From an uncultured Anaeroplasmataceae bacterium (lineage in GTDB: Bacteria; Bacillota_I; Bacilli_A; Acholeplasmatales; Anaeroplasmataceae), in the NCBI GenBank assembly GCA_910579215.1, contig CAJTTN010000004.1:62001-126000 (forward strand): a DNA stretch of 64,000 nt, read 5' to 3'. Under the pieces are notes generated by a model, which was given only the letters and a program-made list of their open reading frames with translations, made no database searches and was not told where the DNA came from. Of this stretch, positions 12,001-20,900 are shown piece after piece. Within the stretch, counting starts at the first letter, position 1. Each line of letters opens with the position of its first letter. Made by a program: the position numbers and the translations under genes.

Positions 12001-14599
12001 TGTAGAATCTAAGGTAATCATTATCATTAATCGTATGGCTTATGATATTCAACTTGAAAATGAATTAGATAAGACCTATGATGGTGTTCAGGTATTCCCT
12101 GAAATAACTGTAAATGGTATAAATGTAAATACTACAGACTTTGGTGATTTAGGTATAACAGTTTTCATCAACTATTATGTGGATGAAACTTACCTAGGAT
12201 ATGTTCCAGTAGATGCTGGTACATATACGATTGATATTATAGTATGTCAAACAGAAAATTATAGAGAAACCCATATGAGCTACACATTTACAATTGCTCG
12301 TGCAGAGGGTGGTATCAAGCTAAATACTTTAAAGGATGGCGATTATGACTTTATCAAGGCATATGATGGTAATCTAATGAGTATTTCTGCTAAAAATAGT
12401 AATCAAGCTACAGATATCATTTATGAAGCAATTGGTCAAGGTGCAGTAACCTATGTATTCTATGATGAGGCTGGTAATGAAGTGCCAAATGCTATTGATG
12501 CAGGTGTATATTATATTCAATTCTTCGTAGAAGAGTTTGGAAATTATAATGCATTTGTTTCTGAAAAATATTCCATCCATATCTTAAAGAAAATTATTTT
12601 CTTTGGTGATTTAGATAAGGAATTTAGTAAGAATTTTGATGGTGAGGTATTTGAGGTTAATGCAGATGTCTTCAAGATGCTTGAGGCTAAGGTAGTTAAA
12701 GAGTGGATTGGAGAAGGTGCATATGCATTCTATAATGTTGTAGGTATAGTTATTGAAGAGGTTACCTCTGATCTAAGAATTGTTGGTACAATTTCTACGA
12801 TTTCTGCAAAACATGGTACATATATAAATGCAAATCATTTTGATTCAAGTCAATTGATTGTATATGATAAAGATGGAAGAGATGTTACTAAAAACTATCG
12901 TATAGATATGTTTATGAAGGTAGAAATCAAACCAGCACAAATTGAAGTAAACTGTAGTTCTTACGAAACAGATTTTACAGGACAATATTTCACAATTAAT
13001 CCAAAACCAGTACTTTCTGAAGGAGTAGAAGAGCAGTATCATATCCTTTATAGTAAAGATGGTATCAATTATCAATTAAGCCCAGTTCGCTATAGAGACT
13101 GTGGAACATATGAAATATTCTATAAGGTTGTATTTGAAAACTATGAGGAGGTAGAGGGCTCTGCAACAATCACAATTCTAAAGATTGAAGCTGGTGATGT
13201 TAATATTACAGCTGATATATCTAAGGAATATGACGGAAACAAAGTAGTTGAACCTTCTTATACGACAAATACAAATGGAACTCCAACCTATACATGGTTT
13301 AAACAAAATGAAGATGGTGTATATGAGGAGGTAGAATCTGCAATTGATTTAGGACATTATAAGGTTCGCATTGATATTGCAGAGGGAACAAACTATCTTG
13401 CAACAAGTGCCGAATTCGAATTTGATATCACAATCAAGAATATTTATATTGCTTGGACATCAAATAAATTTGAATATAATGGTGCTAAGCAGGTTCCACT
13501 CGCTTATCCTACTATAGCAGTTAAAGGCGGATTAGATATCGTAGTAACTATTACAGGAGATGATCCTAATTCTATTCGTCGTGGAAATTATATAGCTACA
13601 GCAACTATCGATAATCCAAATTACTATATTGTTAATCCAACTTGTGAATACACAATTGATTATCAAATTATTGATATTCCTGCAACCATCGAAAGAGAGT
13701 ACACAGGAAGACCAATCTCTATCAAATTTAATGCAAGCTTTACACCAAGCATTACCTCAGTAATAAATGTAGGTGAGTATGATGTTGTCTTAACATTAAA
13801 TGATAAGGATAATACAATGTGGAAAATGGAAGATGGAACTACATCAACAGATGATATTTCTATTAAGGTAATAGTAAATGCAGTAGATTTAAATAATTCT
13901 AGCATCAAGGTAAATGATGTTCCACATCAAAATTATACTGGTGTAGCTGTAACACCTCATCCAACCATTACCTACTTTGGTATTGAATTAGTAGAGGGAA
14001 TTGATTACAGGTTACGTTATAAGGATAATAGAGATCCAGGAGAAGCTGCAAAGATTATTGTGACTGGTATGGGCAATTATCAAGGTGAAATAACCATTAC
14101 CTTCCGTATTAGGCTAACTGTATTTGGAATTACGGATGATTCATCCTATAGATTCCTAACTGCAAAGAGCGCTGATTACTTAGAGGAAGAAGCGCACAAG
14201 CTATATAAAGCATCTACTATAGTTGTCATAGCTGATGTTCAAACAGAGACAACAATTGAAGAATTCTTAAACAACTTAACAATTCAAGAAGGACAGACCA
14301 TTACAGTATTAGATAGTAATTATTCTAAGGTAAATCCTAGAGATTACGCATATACCTATGTTGGTACTGGCTTCAAGATTCAGTTGAAGGAAAATAATAT
14401 TATTAAGGATGTTATCTATGTATCTGTAGTCGGTGATATTACGGGTGATGGCTTATGCGATTACAATGATTTCATTGCAATGCAAAATTATCTATCAGCA
14501 AATACTGCTCTTGAATATGAGTATTATCAAGCAGCAGATTTGAATAATGATGGATATGTTGATGATAGTGATTTGACAGAAATGCTACAATTCATTTAA
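2..14599 (+). CDS. Giant LRR/Ig-like surface protein with C-terminal dockerin (5' end outside window)
   Basis: The frame is open to the first bases of the window, so the ATG at 212 is internal and the true start lies upstream; at least 4865 residues are visible. From 2 to about 6500 the protein is a BspA-type (LRR_5) leucine-rich repeat solenoid with recurrent NC-x-x-L and YAFxNC motifs. The LRRs are broken eight times by a PFxG ... FGYIFG ... YIPxxL module. A linker follows, then Ig-like YDG/MBG-type beta-sandwich repeats (K-x-YDG ... G-x-Y ... N-Y) from about 7200 to 13,870 and one further Ig-like repeat to about 14,130. A dockerin occupies 14,432-14,596 with two complete calcium loops, DITGDGLCDYND and DLNNDGYVDDSD. 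LRR_5 proteins are typically secreted adhesins; dockerins bind cohesins. No membrane anchor is seen at the C-terminus, so retention probably depends on the dockerin or on the missing N-terminus. The gene ends at TAA just before a strong terminator. The ligand is unknown. Confidence 0.9.
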   Translation, partial: VEYHNNPLTTISEGTFYNCYSLEEAILLDSITKIEDYAFYNCIALTEATVHASVEEIGYAAFGGCIGLGTMELPFVGAAPYRTLKTIFTDGSKTEEERALAKKKTLFGYIFGELVPGYDKGSYEDALYTGFGLSSAQRYEEYTIAHQLSYDFYIPKNLKDVTLNNIEIIGDYSFSNVAGLEHVHIMNNESTKLTDILEHAFDGAAGLLEIFIPNTVATIKEYAFTNCTSLETVVFETGNTVLKTIEEYVFANDAKITQMKVADSLGADLTGLVNTFPSSVTEIQEGALFNNASLTSFVVEKNVDTMGEKVFGGCISLSEVTLPFVGEHRYATNPEDVTTFGHIFGKSVEGIPTENQGSLAEIEQNKISYYIPKSLTKVSITDDTKIKDYGFENVESLRSVELPEGYGSETFKEVGAYAFNNCTGLEGIEFPQTTEVIGAYAFNNCSNASFTELFIPNSVSTIEEYAFTNCTSLETVVFETGNTVLKTIEEYVFANDAKITQMKVANSLGADLTGLVNTFPSSVTEIQEGALFNNASLTSFVVEKNVDTMGEKVFGGCISLSEVTLPFIGEHRYATNPEDVTTFGHIFGKSVEGIPTENQESLAEVEQNKISYYIPKSLTKVSITDDTKIKDYGFENVESLRSVELPEGYGSETFKEVGAYAFNNCTGLEGIEFPQTTEVIGAYAFNNCSNASFTELFIPNSVSTIEEYAFKNMTKLVTVTFADEISLAEISTGTFYNNTALKTVITKENKANDIVTIPGTVTTLGDYVFFNILSAVEVVLPAQIETIGKAILGGAGNVTHLTTPFIGDQKYGICEYEPTYDSEKTVFGYFFGAEEEYALYDESIRSSFQSVLQRYGSAESMEKSYYIPTALQNVSITHTQVVHYGTFYNVAGLEHVVLPEELLSIEAYAFYNARDLKTVFFGEDNTASSLTEIGASAFEDAVSLTHFNSNSATSEVSIPSLVKTLNDKAFMNCNSIEAVIIPATVGTDDGLVGAYVFAGCDRLSTIEIHNHWIGAHMFDNEDNFPEDFDITKEDYEIPALREVTIPANVTKIDEYAFANNSELRIVNIQNKVLGEYQFFNCPRLTSVRLPDDLTEIGEGSFGDCISLVEIWIPFVGGHAYSGDGREALLGYIFGTKSKYSDAVSSTNALVHATEQMLSDGQKETFYIPASLRIVHVTNDSEIGYGAFSNCEGLSTITLSDRRSINGTDTEFNKIGAYAFAGCINLGAKLLDDSYVELEYFAVPATTTVLGEYTFKNCESLSRVEFAGDRLTKIEDGVFYNCYSLTTIHTPGYQEDLKIHLGDSVTELGNKVFFNDIAITEITLSDHITLIGEHVFGGCGNLVSLDVPFIGKQMKDACTTTENDGKEVIFSYFFGKDAQDTYKNASLLMRLDQTQVQAPAIVEVPISLKNVKVRLQTVLHIGTFFECDMLVNITLPYCLEKIEDGAFYGSQNIEHVDFDNTTAETEIQLTSIGISAFHGCESMVRFNETDGYKVYIPAKVTKLSTRAFYHCDAIESVYIPEQIGNEVGDYVFAESEKLATVSINNTKVGKYMFYNDSALDHVVVPDKVTSIGYAAFGGCSGLTELTVPYIGAHAYTDASEEALFGYIFGKEKSTNPLLRAVEQKYSEDAKLETYYVPKALQTVRVTCVDSIVGYGAFMNFVDLAYVSLQEGDIKKDTFRIEDYAFYNCTSFEGNSAEDGLVIPTNTNYIGAYAFYENDALAKISYDGNQITELLEYTFYGCDSLNDFNGNESFRVILPESITTIEDYAFANCVGMESLDLVNVTSVGDYAFYMTKLMNKLDLRTLNSLGEHAFDHAEGLLEVILPASLTEVGAYAFANTYALENLTILNEVLSDYMFYKSTQKALNPMELEIPAIVVSFGNYIFAEATNLEKVTMHASMSKVAAQDGKYMFKDCSNLREANFTSGSITILKEGTFQNASSLEAFALPETIVTIEDYAFDSTDLEAIEIAQSVVTIGKYAYRNNASVRELNIPANVKHIGYAAFNGCGSIVKATLPFIGSNAPDYASYAGQSGSESLFGYIFGREAYENATLIHQFMKNYNEAMIATVKRSFKNELGQTAYDTDGYGNYINEALEVTSSPSVYGEAFWVPSGLAKVEFLDTFTKITNGQMSGVTTLYDVKLPYHINEIETAAFSGETNLRYINIPKPAVILHEAVFENMYEGSEERPNEIFFITASYNIDGGFPEGWVTGKDMPVPKKWHTKYIVYYEEDSDIFEYEYDSETGSFKIIGFTEELPIHVLTHRDVQYSRYILRIPELKCQHPVVEITDEALLGYNDELIDYYFELLQSKYDDLNDKKQLSINGIAIAKNIEKLGHDIIQGGESFVAYVGKTKTEAVEAGYITEEEWIGGATGLVYYGEGVTWTLDNASKIYQLLLSATEITLDLDSLEGLQYDPETGYFITYTGEEFEPKPVIRFDLNNPDTVRVGNATLPTYDIVGSSNQGQYLAKYWNNIEVSYDEDGNVIADAWVYVFTNNTAIFTNRIVAGLNVDESKWCDEIVNYPWYGDIVPSMDGSVPDGAKLSFKIIRRVLSVEVEDEKIFEEGEIWENSDWSSSNSIVKVSNFATNGEEFNGTLRLNAPDVNVDNEGNVIAYTNMLDDFNWENGYTVTKGDVDLSKNYEVQFKVKVLVKPKEIMVNWKNLDTEYKENKRFVLPVAYVVIKDGYDPYTQCPIWVDLFNDDESGKTLLKHYLCDKDFISEILDLSSAGILSVEASTTSKNYILLNNYNVFIVDKITVDTPSVYSELTYDKINYNQYLDVSISDLYDYYLDEKCTIKIAGVPYGTPLENLIELFKQSNEIYDALCENGLMGVGDYKIYAKLKNPNTHQWRDYRNPLYREPIYTLRFSVDREEIYFSLGDIILEYQTGLTNLNHSYIGTTEVRDGDIVYATHALDFKFTVPNEKGKYAYNSLGFALSGNHTDQARIDNELIYRDNKTQLYYSTNYRIILTDEIEVVYPTLSVKVSDTQEATYEETRNESLNGSIYVEGIYTAAYGDDIVHNFLFETGRGDARIEYCVEENQWVTAYETCTTTIDFKDAGTYTLQYRIYCEHYKTIYGLITLKILKNTSSIEITNKDELSKVYDTLPVMPNIITTGSTSELMISYRKERTDLTREELDALPIVDRYQLISFDEAITAGNWLLVVNLPADDNFEGTVIYQEFTIEKRNLDIEVIDHNRIYNKQNNYAESLKFDLVDEKDLEVKFKFSITPNMASDVLYTFADGAITIASSGIQVFFNGTEISISNFEFNFVIEIIIVKTTPQVEFDLVDDMEYNGKPYQNPMVMTNSESEPIFMYYKEDGTPLTEAPVDAGAYKLRIVLAENTNTLGYDEYFDFIISPKVLYLEWGNTSLEYTGSFLAPTVKITGADADAYEIIASPHDGYDGVSIGNQVVDYTLGEAHSNYQLDKTSLNYTIKIRKVTIRYTDSMVATGDVYRKDLSAFDDLLPEGMHFAGTIETTDSNVGTYTGFGRDIVAKNVVITNALGEDVTSNFEITYYMNIKITNPYIDHNVKDGTLVDGVWEVSYDYDKKSHGAVVETNVPGAQVLYMTESGTFYSPQYYIPAIDMEIMYIIMAPNYETTSGMIHFVINPVQLDIEFDEPDQIYGKKFDGKDIHIGYQITPFFAPSRINFYKDGLKTQSTFSIGTYTVEIIVDDTANYKGFVKTFEYVIEPNHMNISIQGDYLRQPFNGKPVNHPSVISSVLSTDENTTFAYYLASDTNFENPIDAPYEVGTYVVVVTVEGNAYYLTTSKAFTFEIVATQLYIRWEAADAYYYNGKAQKPKAFAYDLEGTQIELDVLLDHDAIYAGTYLAHAVLPEGYPNYDLENTTFEFTILPYELLINYKDEEVIADTLFDYNVTLNEANNLLEGHEILFEFYLPGSKRIPDRIYDDIRDLVIKNLIITADGVDVTSSFHITYAIYLEVHLPKIDYYFEGATYENGKYVYEKDFDGIALTPELVILTDPENCLVTMDHMEYISAGRYELNYTIALAGHETVESKVIIIINRMAYDIQLENELDKTYDGVQVFPEITVNGINVNTTDFGDLGITVFINYYVDETYLGYVPVDAGTYTIDIIVCQTENYRETHMSYTFTIARAEGGIKLNTLKDGDYDFIKAYDGNLMSISAKNSNQATDIIYEAIGQGAVTYVFYDEAGNEVPNAIDAGVYYIQFFVEEFGNYNAFVSEKYSIHILKKIIFFGDLDKEFSKNFDGEVFEVNADVFKMLEAKVVKEWIGEGAYAFYNVVGIVIEEVTSDLRIVGTISTISAKHGTYINANHFDSSQLIVYDKDGRDVTKNYRIDMFMKVEIKPAQIEVNCSSYETDFTGQYFTINPKPVLSEGVEEQYHILYSKDGINYQLSPVRYRDCGTYEIFYKVVFENYEEVEGSATITILKIEAGDVNITADISKEYDGNKVVEPSYTTNTNGTPTYTWFKQNEDGVYEEVESAIDLGHYKVRIDIAEGTNYLATSAEFEFDITIKNIYIAWTSNKFEYNGAKQVPLAYPTIAVKGGLDIVVTITGDDPNSIRRGNYIATATIDNPNYYIVNPTCEYTIDYQIIDIPATIEREYTGRPISIKFNASFTPSITSVINVGEYDVVLTLNDKDNTMWKMEDGTTSTDDISIKVIVNAVDLNNSSIKVNDVPHQNYTGVAVTPHPTITYFGIELVEGIDYRLRYKDNRDPGEAAKIIVTGMGNYQGEITITFRIRLTVFGITDDSSYRFLTAKSADYLEEEAHKLYKASTIVVIADVQTETTIEEFLNNLTIQEGQTITVLDSNYSKVNPRDYAYTYVGTGFKIQLKENNIIKDVIYVSVVGDITGDGLCDYNDFIAMQNYLSANTALEYEYYQAADLNNDGYVDDSDLTEMLQFI
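661..2118 (+). repeat. Two tandem 729-bp copies inside the LRR region
   Basis: 661-1389 and 1390-2118 are head-to-tail copies of a 243-codon unit, in frame. By eye they differ at about a dozen bases, giving only four amino-acid changes plus silent changes. A third partial start (GGAATATGCATTTA) follows at 2119 and then diverges. Each unit holds one PFxG/FGHIFG module plus flanking LRRs. The low divergence implies a recent duplication or ongoing homogenisation. Confidence 0.95.
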
Positions 14600-14610
14600 T
14601 CAATGTGTAA

Positions 14611-14652
14611 AAAAAAGCTGATGAATACAGCAATGTATTTTCAGCTTTTTTT
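14611..14652 (+). terminator. Rho-independent terminator after the first giant gene
   Basis: AAAAAGCTGA (to 14,621) pairs with TCAGCTTTTT (14,641-14,650). An inner AATAC/GTATT stem and a 6-nt loop lie between, and a seven-T run ends at 14,652. It separates the first giant gene from the promoter of the next. Confidence 0.88.
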
Positions 14653-14866
14653 GCGTTTTATAGGTGATTTTAACCTTCATTTGATTTGAAATTCATATTT
14701 TTGGGAAAATATGGAATATTCTTATAATTTCGTCAATTTCGCATTCTTTTAATTGAAATTTCGTCAATTTCGCACTCTTTTTCATAAAACTAATGAAAAC
14801 TACGACGAAAATGCGTTATTTTGCAGAAAAATTAGGTTTTTTCTAAAGAAAAGGTGGTTATTTTTG
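14653..14866. other. Gene-free leader region with a 24-bp direct repeat
   Basis: No ORF is supported here. The notable element is a 24-bp sequence beginning ATTTCGTCAATTTCGC, present at 14,727-14,750 and again at 14,758-14,781 with one mismatch (31-bp spacing, about three helical turns). A related inverted motif, GACGAAAATGCG, lies at about 14,804. The pair sits about 90-140 bp upstream of the predicted -35 and could be an activator or repressor site. Confidence 0.55.
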
Positions 14867-14895
14867 TTGAAATAATTGACAAATGAGTGTATAAT
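14867..14895 (+). promoter_or_regulatory. Sigma-A-type promoter of the giant surface operon
   Basis: TTGAAA (14,867-14,872) is followed after 17 bp by TATAAT (14,890-14,895). The expected start near 14,902 gives a ~90-nt leader. That leader contains a weak ACTAGT-loop-ACTAGT hairpin followed by six Ts (14,904-14,929), which could act as an attenuator. The ribosome site AAAGGTGAT lies just upstream of the ATG at 14,994. Confidence 0.7.
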
Positions 14896-14993
14896 CAAGG
14901 TGGACTAGTGCGCAAAAAACTAGTTTTTTGAACATCTAAAAAAAACGAACAAGAAAAATAAAAAAATGTTTAGTAAGGGAAAGGTGATTTTTC

Positions 14994-17900
14994 ATGCTAA
15001 AAAAATTAATAAAATCTGGGAGATGGAAACTTTTATCTATGGTGTTTACAGCAATCACTTTGATTGCAGTTGCAACTACAGTAACCCTAGAACTTACAGG
15101 TAGCTTTACGCCTAAGAAGGATCCTGTCAAAGTTAACACAGAGTATAACGAAGAATACTTTAATAGCTTAGAAGAAAATCCAATTGACGAAGCTTTATTG
15201 CAATTTACAGATTATTCTGCAGCTGATGCTCCTGATGGTAAAACAGCAGGTAGATGGTTGACGGGTATTAACATGAATGCCGATTATGCAACCATGATTA
15301 CAGGAATTAATGACAATGCAGTAGCTCGTGCAAGATATTTTGAAGGGCATGCTTTAATAGTACCAGAGCGTGTAAATGGAAGTACGATTGTCGGTATAAA
15401 TCTAGCGGATAGAGGGACCGACATTAATACAGTTCGTTCTACAACAGCAGCTTATTCGTTATTAAAAATGGTTAAAATACCAAAGAACATTAAAGCGATT
15501 AAGGAAGGCTCCTTTTATGGTATGTCTAGTTTGGAGTATCTGAATACACCTTTTATCGGAACCGCTCGTGGTTCTTCTGGTATTGGTTTAAACTATACCA
15601 TTAAGGATGTTATGGATAATGGGGGAAGAGAAAGACCAACGAGTTATCCATTTGGTTCTATGTTTGGTAAACCATTCCATTATACAGATACTGAAGGAAT
15701 GTGGACAATAAATAATCAAACCTCCTTTTGGTTTAAATGGGTTTGGAGTAATGACTCTAAAACAAGTGGAACAGAAGGTATTGTAGACTATACAGATTAT
15801 AAATTAGGCATTGGTGAGGGTAATAGCGAGGTTTTGGGAGTTAAGTGGCAAGAAATTTCTGGTGACAATACAACGGAAAATTCTCCTGCTTCTCCAGATT
15901 TTGAATTCCTGTTGCCTAGATCTTTAAAATGGTTGATTGTTTTTGATGATACAATTATTGGTAATAATGCCTTAACTTCTTGTCCAGCACAGCATATCGA
16001 AATTCCAACCTTTAACGGGGCATCCTTATTGTTTGGAAATTATGCTCTTTCTGAATGTGTTGAGGCAAAAGAAATCATCTTACCTACGAAACCAAATGTG
16101 TCCTTTAGAAAGGGTACATTCAATATGTGTCAAAAGCTAGAAAAATTAATATTACCTCCAGGGCTTACAGACATCACTACAGGTATGCTATATAATGCAT
16201 TAAATTTGAAAATATTAGTAATGCCAGCAAGTATTATTTCTATTGGAAATGGAGCCTTTACGGGTTGTGGAGCCTTAGAAAGAATAGCTTTATATAGTGG
16301 AAACGATAGTTCAAAAATAACAGGAGATTATGATGCGGATTTAGCAAATGGTGTGGTTTTAAATAGCTCATATAAATTCAATCTGCCAGCAGCTCTTAGA
16401 ACTATTGGTGCTAATGCGTTTGAAAATTGTAATAACATGAACGATTTAAACGTTCCAGCTACTGTACAAACCATAGGCTTTGCTGCCTTTGCAGGTTGTT
16501 ATAATTTGGAAAAGGTAGTTTTACCTTTCATAGGAGCACATAGTGATAGATGTGGTGGTGAAAACGCAAAGCATGATTGTTCCTTAGATGCTCTAGGTGG
16601 AGATCTCGGTTTTCACGGCTTATTTGGCTGGATTTTTGGTACAACAGGATCTGTTGAGAACACATATCAAGCTACACAGCATTATTTAAATGAAGATGGT
16701 GGAGAAGAAAGATATACGTTCTATATTCCAAATAAATTGACAGATATTACAATTCGAAATGAATCCTATATTTCATATGGTGCTTTACAAGGACTTAAAA
16801 GCGTTAAAAATTTAACCATCAATGAAGAGGTTGGCGAAAATATAACCTCAGGAATATTAAATGGCTGCTCTAACCTACAAAGTTTATCTATCTCAGCTAT
16901 TGGTAGTCATTTAGGTGATTTATTTAGAGGAGATGAATTTGAAAATAGTATAGTTACTAAAGGTCAAGCTCGTATTCCAATTGAATTGAAAACTATAGTT
17001 GTTACAAATCAGCATACGATTCCTACGGGTGCTTTTGATAATTGTACTAGAATAGAAAATGTTACTATTGGTAATAATACGATAGAAATGCAAAATGCAA
17101 TTTTCTATAATAATGAAAATTTAACTACTTTAACGATACCTTTTAAGGGACAACATCGCGGAGAATTTCATCGATATTATTGGTGGTGGGGAGATTTAGC
17201 TATCCGTAACTCTGTTGCTTGGCTATTTTCAGCTACGGACCATCCTAATACTTATGCGAATCGATCCATTTATTGGTGGTGGTTTAGATATATTCCAAAT
17301 CGTCTAAGAAGCTTAACTATAACAGATGACACGGAAATTGACACATATTCCTTCCGTGGGTTCTCTTCTTTAGAGAGTATTTCAATAACAAATGTGCCAA
17401 ATCATATTGAATCTTATGCCTTTACTGGCTGTTCTAATCTTCAGGAATTACATATTCCATATGTTGGGTATGATATCAATCGAAATGGTGTGAAGGGAAG
17501 CTCCCATACTTTGGGATATATTTTTGGTTCTTCTGCGTATGAAGGATCCTATCCAGCTGAACAGTATGGAAGTACATTCTATATTCCAGAAAAGCTTTCT
17601 ATTGTAAAGGTTGGAGCTCCGGGTAGAGAAGAAGCATTAATGTCAAATAAAGTATTTGATCATGCATTTAATAATTGTAAGAGTATTACAACGATTGATT
17701 TTTATGATGCTTATATTAACGATTTAGGAAGCTATGCTTTTGCAAATTGTACAAATTTATCTCGTGTAAATTATCCAAATGCAAGATTTATGCACGTTGG
17801 GGATTATGCGTTCTATAAGTGTCCAAAGGTATTATGCATTGAAGATTTTACACCTTCAACTGTAACTACGATTGGTAACTATTCTTTCTTTGCTACATCA

Positions 17901-20900
17901 GTAGGAAATAAGGTTCAACTAGGTGCTACGAAGGGTGAGCTTGTACTAGATAAGTATACCTCTATTGGAGATTATGCATTTGGAAACTGTCTTCAGGTAG
18001 AAAAGGTAAATATCCCTTCCACATTGTCTCATATTGGAGAAGGAATGTTTAGTGGGTGTGCCTACTTAACCGATGTTACGCTAACTAATAATAAAAATGT
18101 AAGTCCATATATGTTTGAAAATTGTACAAGCCTCGAGGGTATTGATTTGACAGGTATTACATCAATACCAGAGGGCTTATTGTCAGGCTGCTCAAGCCTA
18201 TTATGGGATACTGAATATAATAATGGTTTAATTTATGATCAAAATACAACCTATATTGGAAAGTATGCATTTAAGGGCTGTAGTGCGTTGGATCAATTCA
18301 TCTTGAATAATGCATTACAAACGATAGATGAAGGAGCATTCCAGGGCTGTAAAGGGATTGAATATATGACAATTCCAAGAGAAACTACCACAATCAATCC
18401 AAATGGTTGGATAGGATGTAATGATAATTTCTTCTTTTATGTATATGAGCCAGAGGAGAATTGGAGTAAGGGTTGGGTAACCAATTGGAACTGTGATTAT
18501 CCGGTATATGTTCTTGGTTCAGTAAAAGATGATGTTTATACATATGTTTATGATACAACAGAAAAGAAATTCTATATTACTGGTTTAACACCAAATGCTA
18601 CATTAAATGGTGTTATTACCATTCCTCATATTCATAATGGTATTCAGGTAGTAGGAATTGATGAGTCTAGAAGAACAGAAGAGGATATTGCTGCAGGAGC
18701 GAAGGATATTAGAACTCAGCAGGGAATTACTAAGGTTATATTGCCAAAGGTGATTACTAAAATTGTTGGGTCTCCTTTCCAAACGGGATTCCGTGTAGAT
18801 ATTTATACAGAGCTAACGAAGGATGAGGTAAGTAAGGTTTATAATGACAGCTATGCAGCCTTAGAAAAAGAATTTACAGAGTGGAAAAAGAATAATCCTA
18901 ATGCTAGTGAAACCCAAATTGAAAATACTAGAATTAACATTTTCAGTAAGATTAAAGGCTGGCTTCCTTTTGCAGAGGATAGAAATGGTGTTTGTGTTGC
19001 TACAAATGGTGAAAATGTTTGGGATCAAAGATATTGGACCTCTGGTGGCTTCTTATATTATAAGGACTACTGGCAATATGGTACAGGTGTAACCTTTAAT
19101 TTACCTTATTTAAATATTGCTAATTTTAAGTATACTTTGTCAACCTTTGAAAACCATTATACAGGTAATCCTATTGAGCAAATTGTCACTCAAATTCAGT
19201 TAGTAGGAGAGCTCTTTGAAAATGAAACTATAGGTGTAACTAGACAGTTATTATTTATAGGTGGTAGAGGTGGAGTAGAACAAAGTCCACAAAACCTTTT
19301 CAAATATACTTATCACAACAATGTGAATGTTGGTACTGCTACATTAGAGGCTTCTGTTGAAAATGATCTTTTAAGAGAATTTAATAGAGATTATATGGCA
19401 AACAATCTAGGTGCTATTAACCATGCATTGTATTTGGTTGGAAAAACGAACCTTCACTATAAGATTTTGAAAAGTAAAATCACAGTAAGCTCTATTTCAG
19501 GAGATATTGTTACCAAGACATATGATGGTAAAACATACTCTTATAGTACATGGGCACCGGGTGAAATTTCTGGCTTAGAGGGCTTCCCTGGCGCTAGATT
19601 TACAGGTAGAGTAGAGACTAGAAGTGAGGATGTTGGTGTTTATTCCTCTGTTGGTAATAAGCTTTACTGGGCATCAGATTGGCATGTATATTTGAATGGT
19701 CATGATATTTCAAGCAATTTTGAAGTCGTCATCACATTCTCTGTCAAAATTGATCCTATGGAGGTTGAAATAGCATTTACAAGAGATGATGAGCCTATTA
19801 AGGGGGTATATCAATTTGTAAATGTTTTAGGTACCTATGATATTAACGGTAAGACGGTGCCTCTATTAGAATATCCATATATTGGTGGTAAGATTCAACC
19901 TTATGGTGTTGCTAAAAACATTCATACTGGCGAGGTTATTTCTAAATCCCTATGTCCTGTAGTAGCTACTCATATGGATGCAAATCAATATGGTACCTAT
20001 CCATATGGTACAGATGGAAATAGGAGTACCTATGGTATTTATGCTTACATCAATGGTTCAGCTGCAAAGAACTATAAATTGTTTGAAAAACAACAAGATG
20101 GTACTTATGTAGAAGCTCCTTATCTAGTTTTAGGTCCTACAAATAAGATTAAGGCTATTCAAGCTGCTTATCGCGTAGGTAAGGGATTAATTACTATTAA
20201 AATAGATGAAAAATACAAGATTTCTCCAACGGAGGATTATTGGTCACGTTCTTGGGGCTGGAGTGGTGGATTAGATAGTATGTCACCAGTCCATGCTGAG
20301 TTAGATGGAATAGGTAGTAACTCTTATTTTATCGGAAGTTTGAAAACAACTAAGGATGAATTAGGCGTTTATAATGGTTCCTTTGATACTAGAACGGGAA
20401 CCTATCCAGGAACGCATATCTTTGGAGAGACTGCTGCTAATCTAATTACCTGGGATAATTTGCTTCCAGGAGGACGCTTCTATCATCAGTTTGGTAGTGG
20501 AGTGGATTCGATAACTGTCAATTATACTCCAAGTGCCGAAAAGCCATTTATGATTTATAATCCTACATTAAAGATTGCTGATGAAACAAAATACTATGAT
20601 GTAGTGGTAGAAGTTAGAATTCAAATTTTATATAATGACTTCAATCCAACTTACTTTATTGGAGTTGATGATGATCAATATTATGACCAAAGAAATCCAA
20701 ATTATATTGTAACTCCAACAACAATAACAGAAGATACAGATGGAAATCTTCGTGAGTATGAATTTATTCAATATATGGTAGATGGTCAGGATTATAAGCT
20801 AACAGTAGATGATTTGAAATCCTATACAGATCATAATCCTGGGTATGAGGTAAATTATTATGCTGATGATGGAACAAGCTTTGGAACAGAAGGACCACAA

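Noticed and set aside
212..14599. ATG at 212 as start of the first giant gene
   Set aside because: The frame is open to position 2 and encodes the same LRR pattern upstream; no ribosome site precedes 212.
14727..14781. CRISPR-like repeat
   Set aside because: Only two copies, a 7-bp gap, and no cas genes nearby.
14876..14895. TTGACA at 14,876 as the -35 of the giant operon
   Set aside because: It is only 8 bp from TATAAT; TTGAAA at 14,867 has the proper 17-bp spacing.
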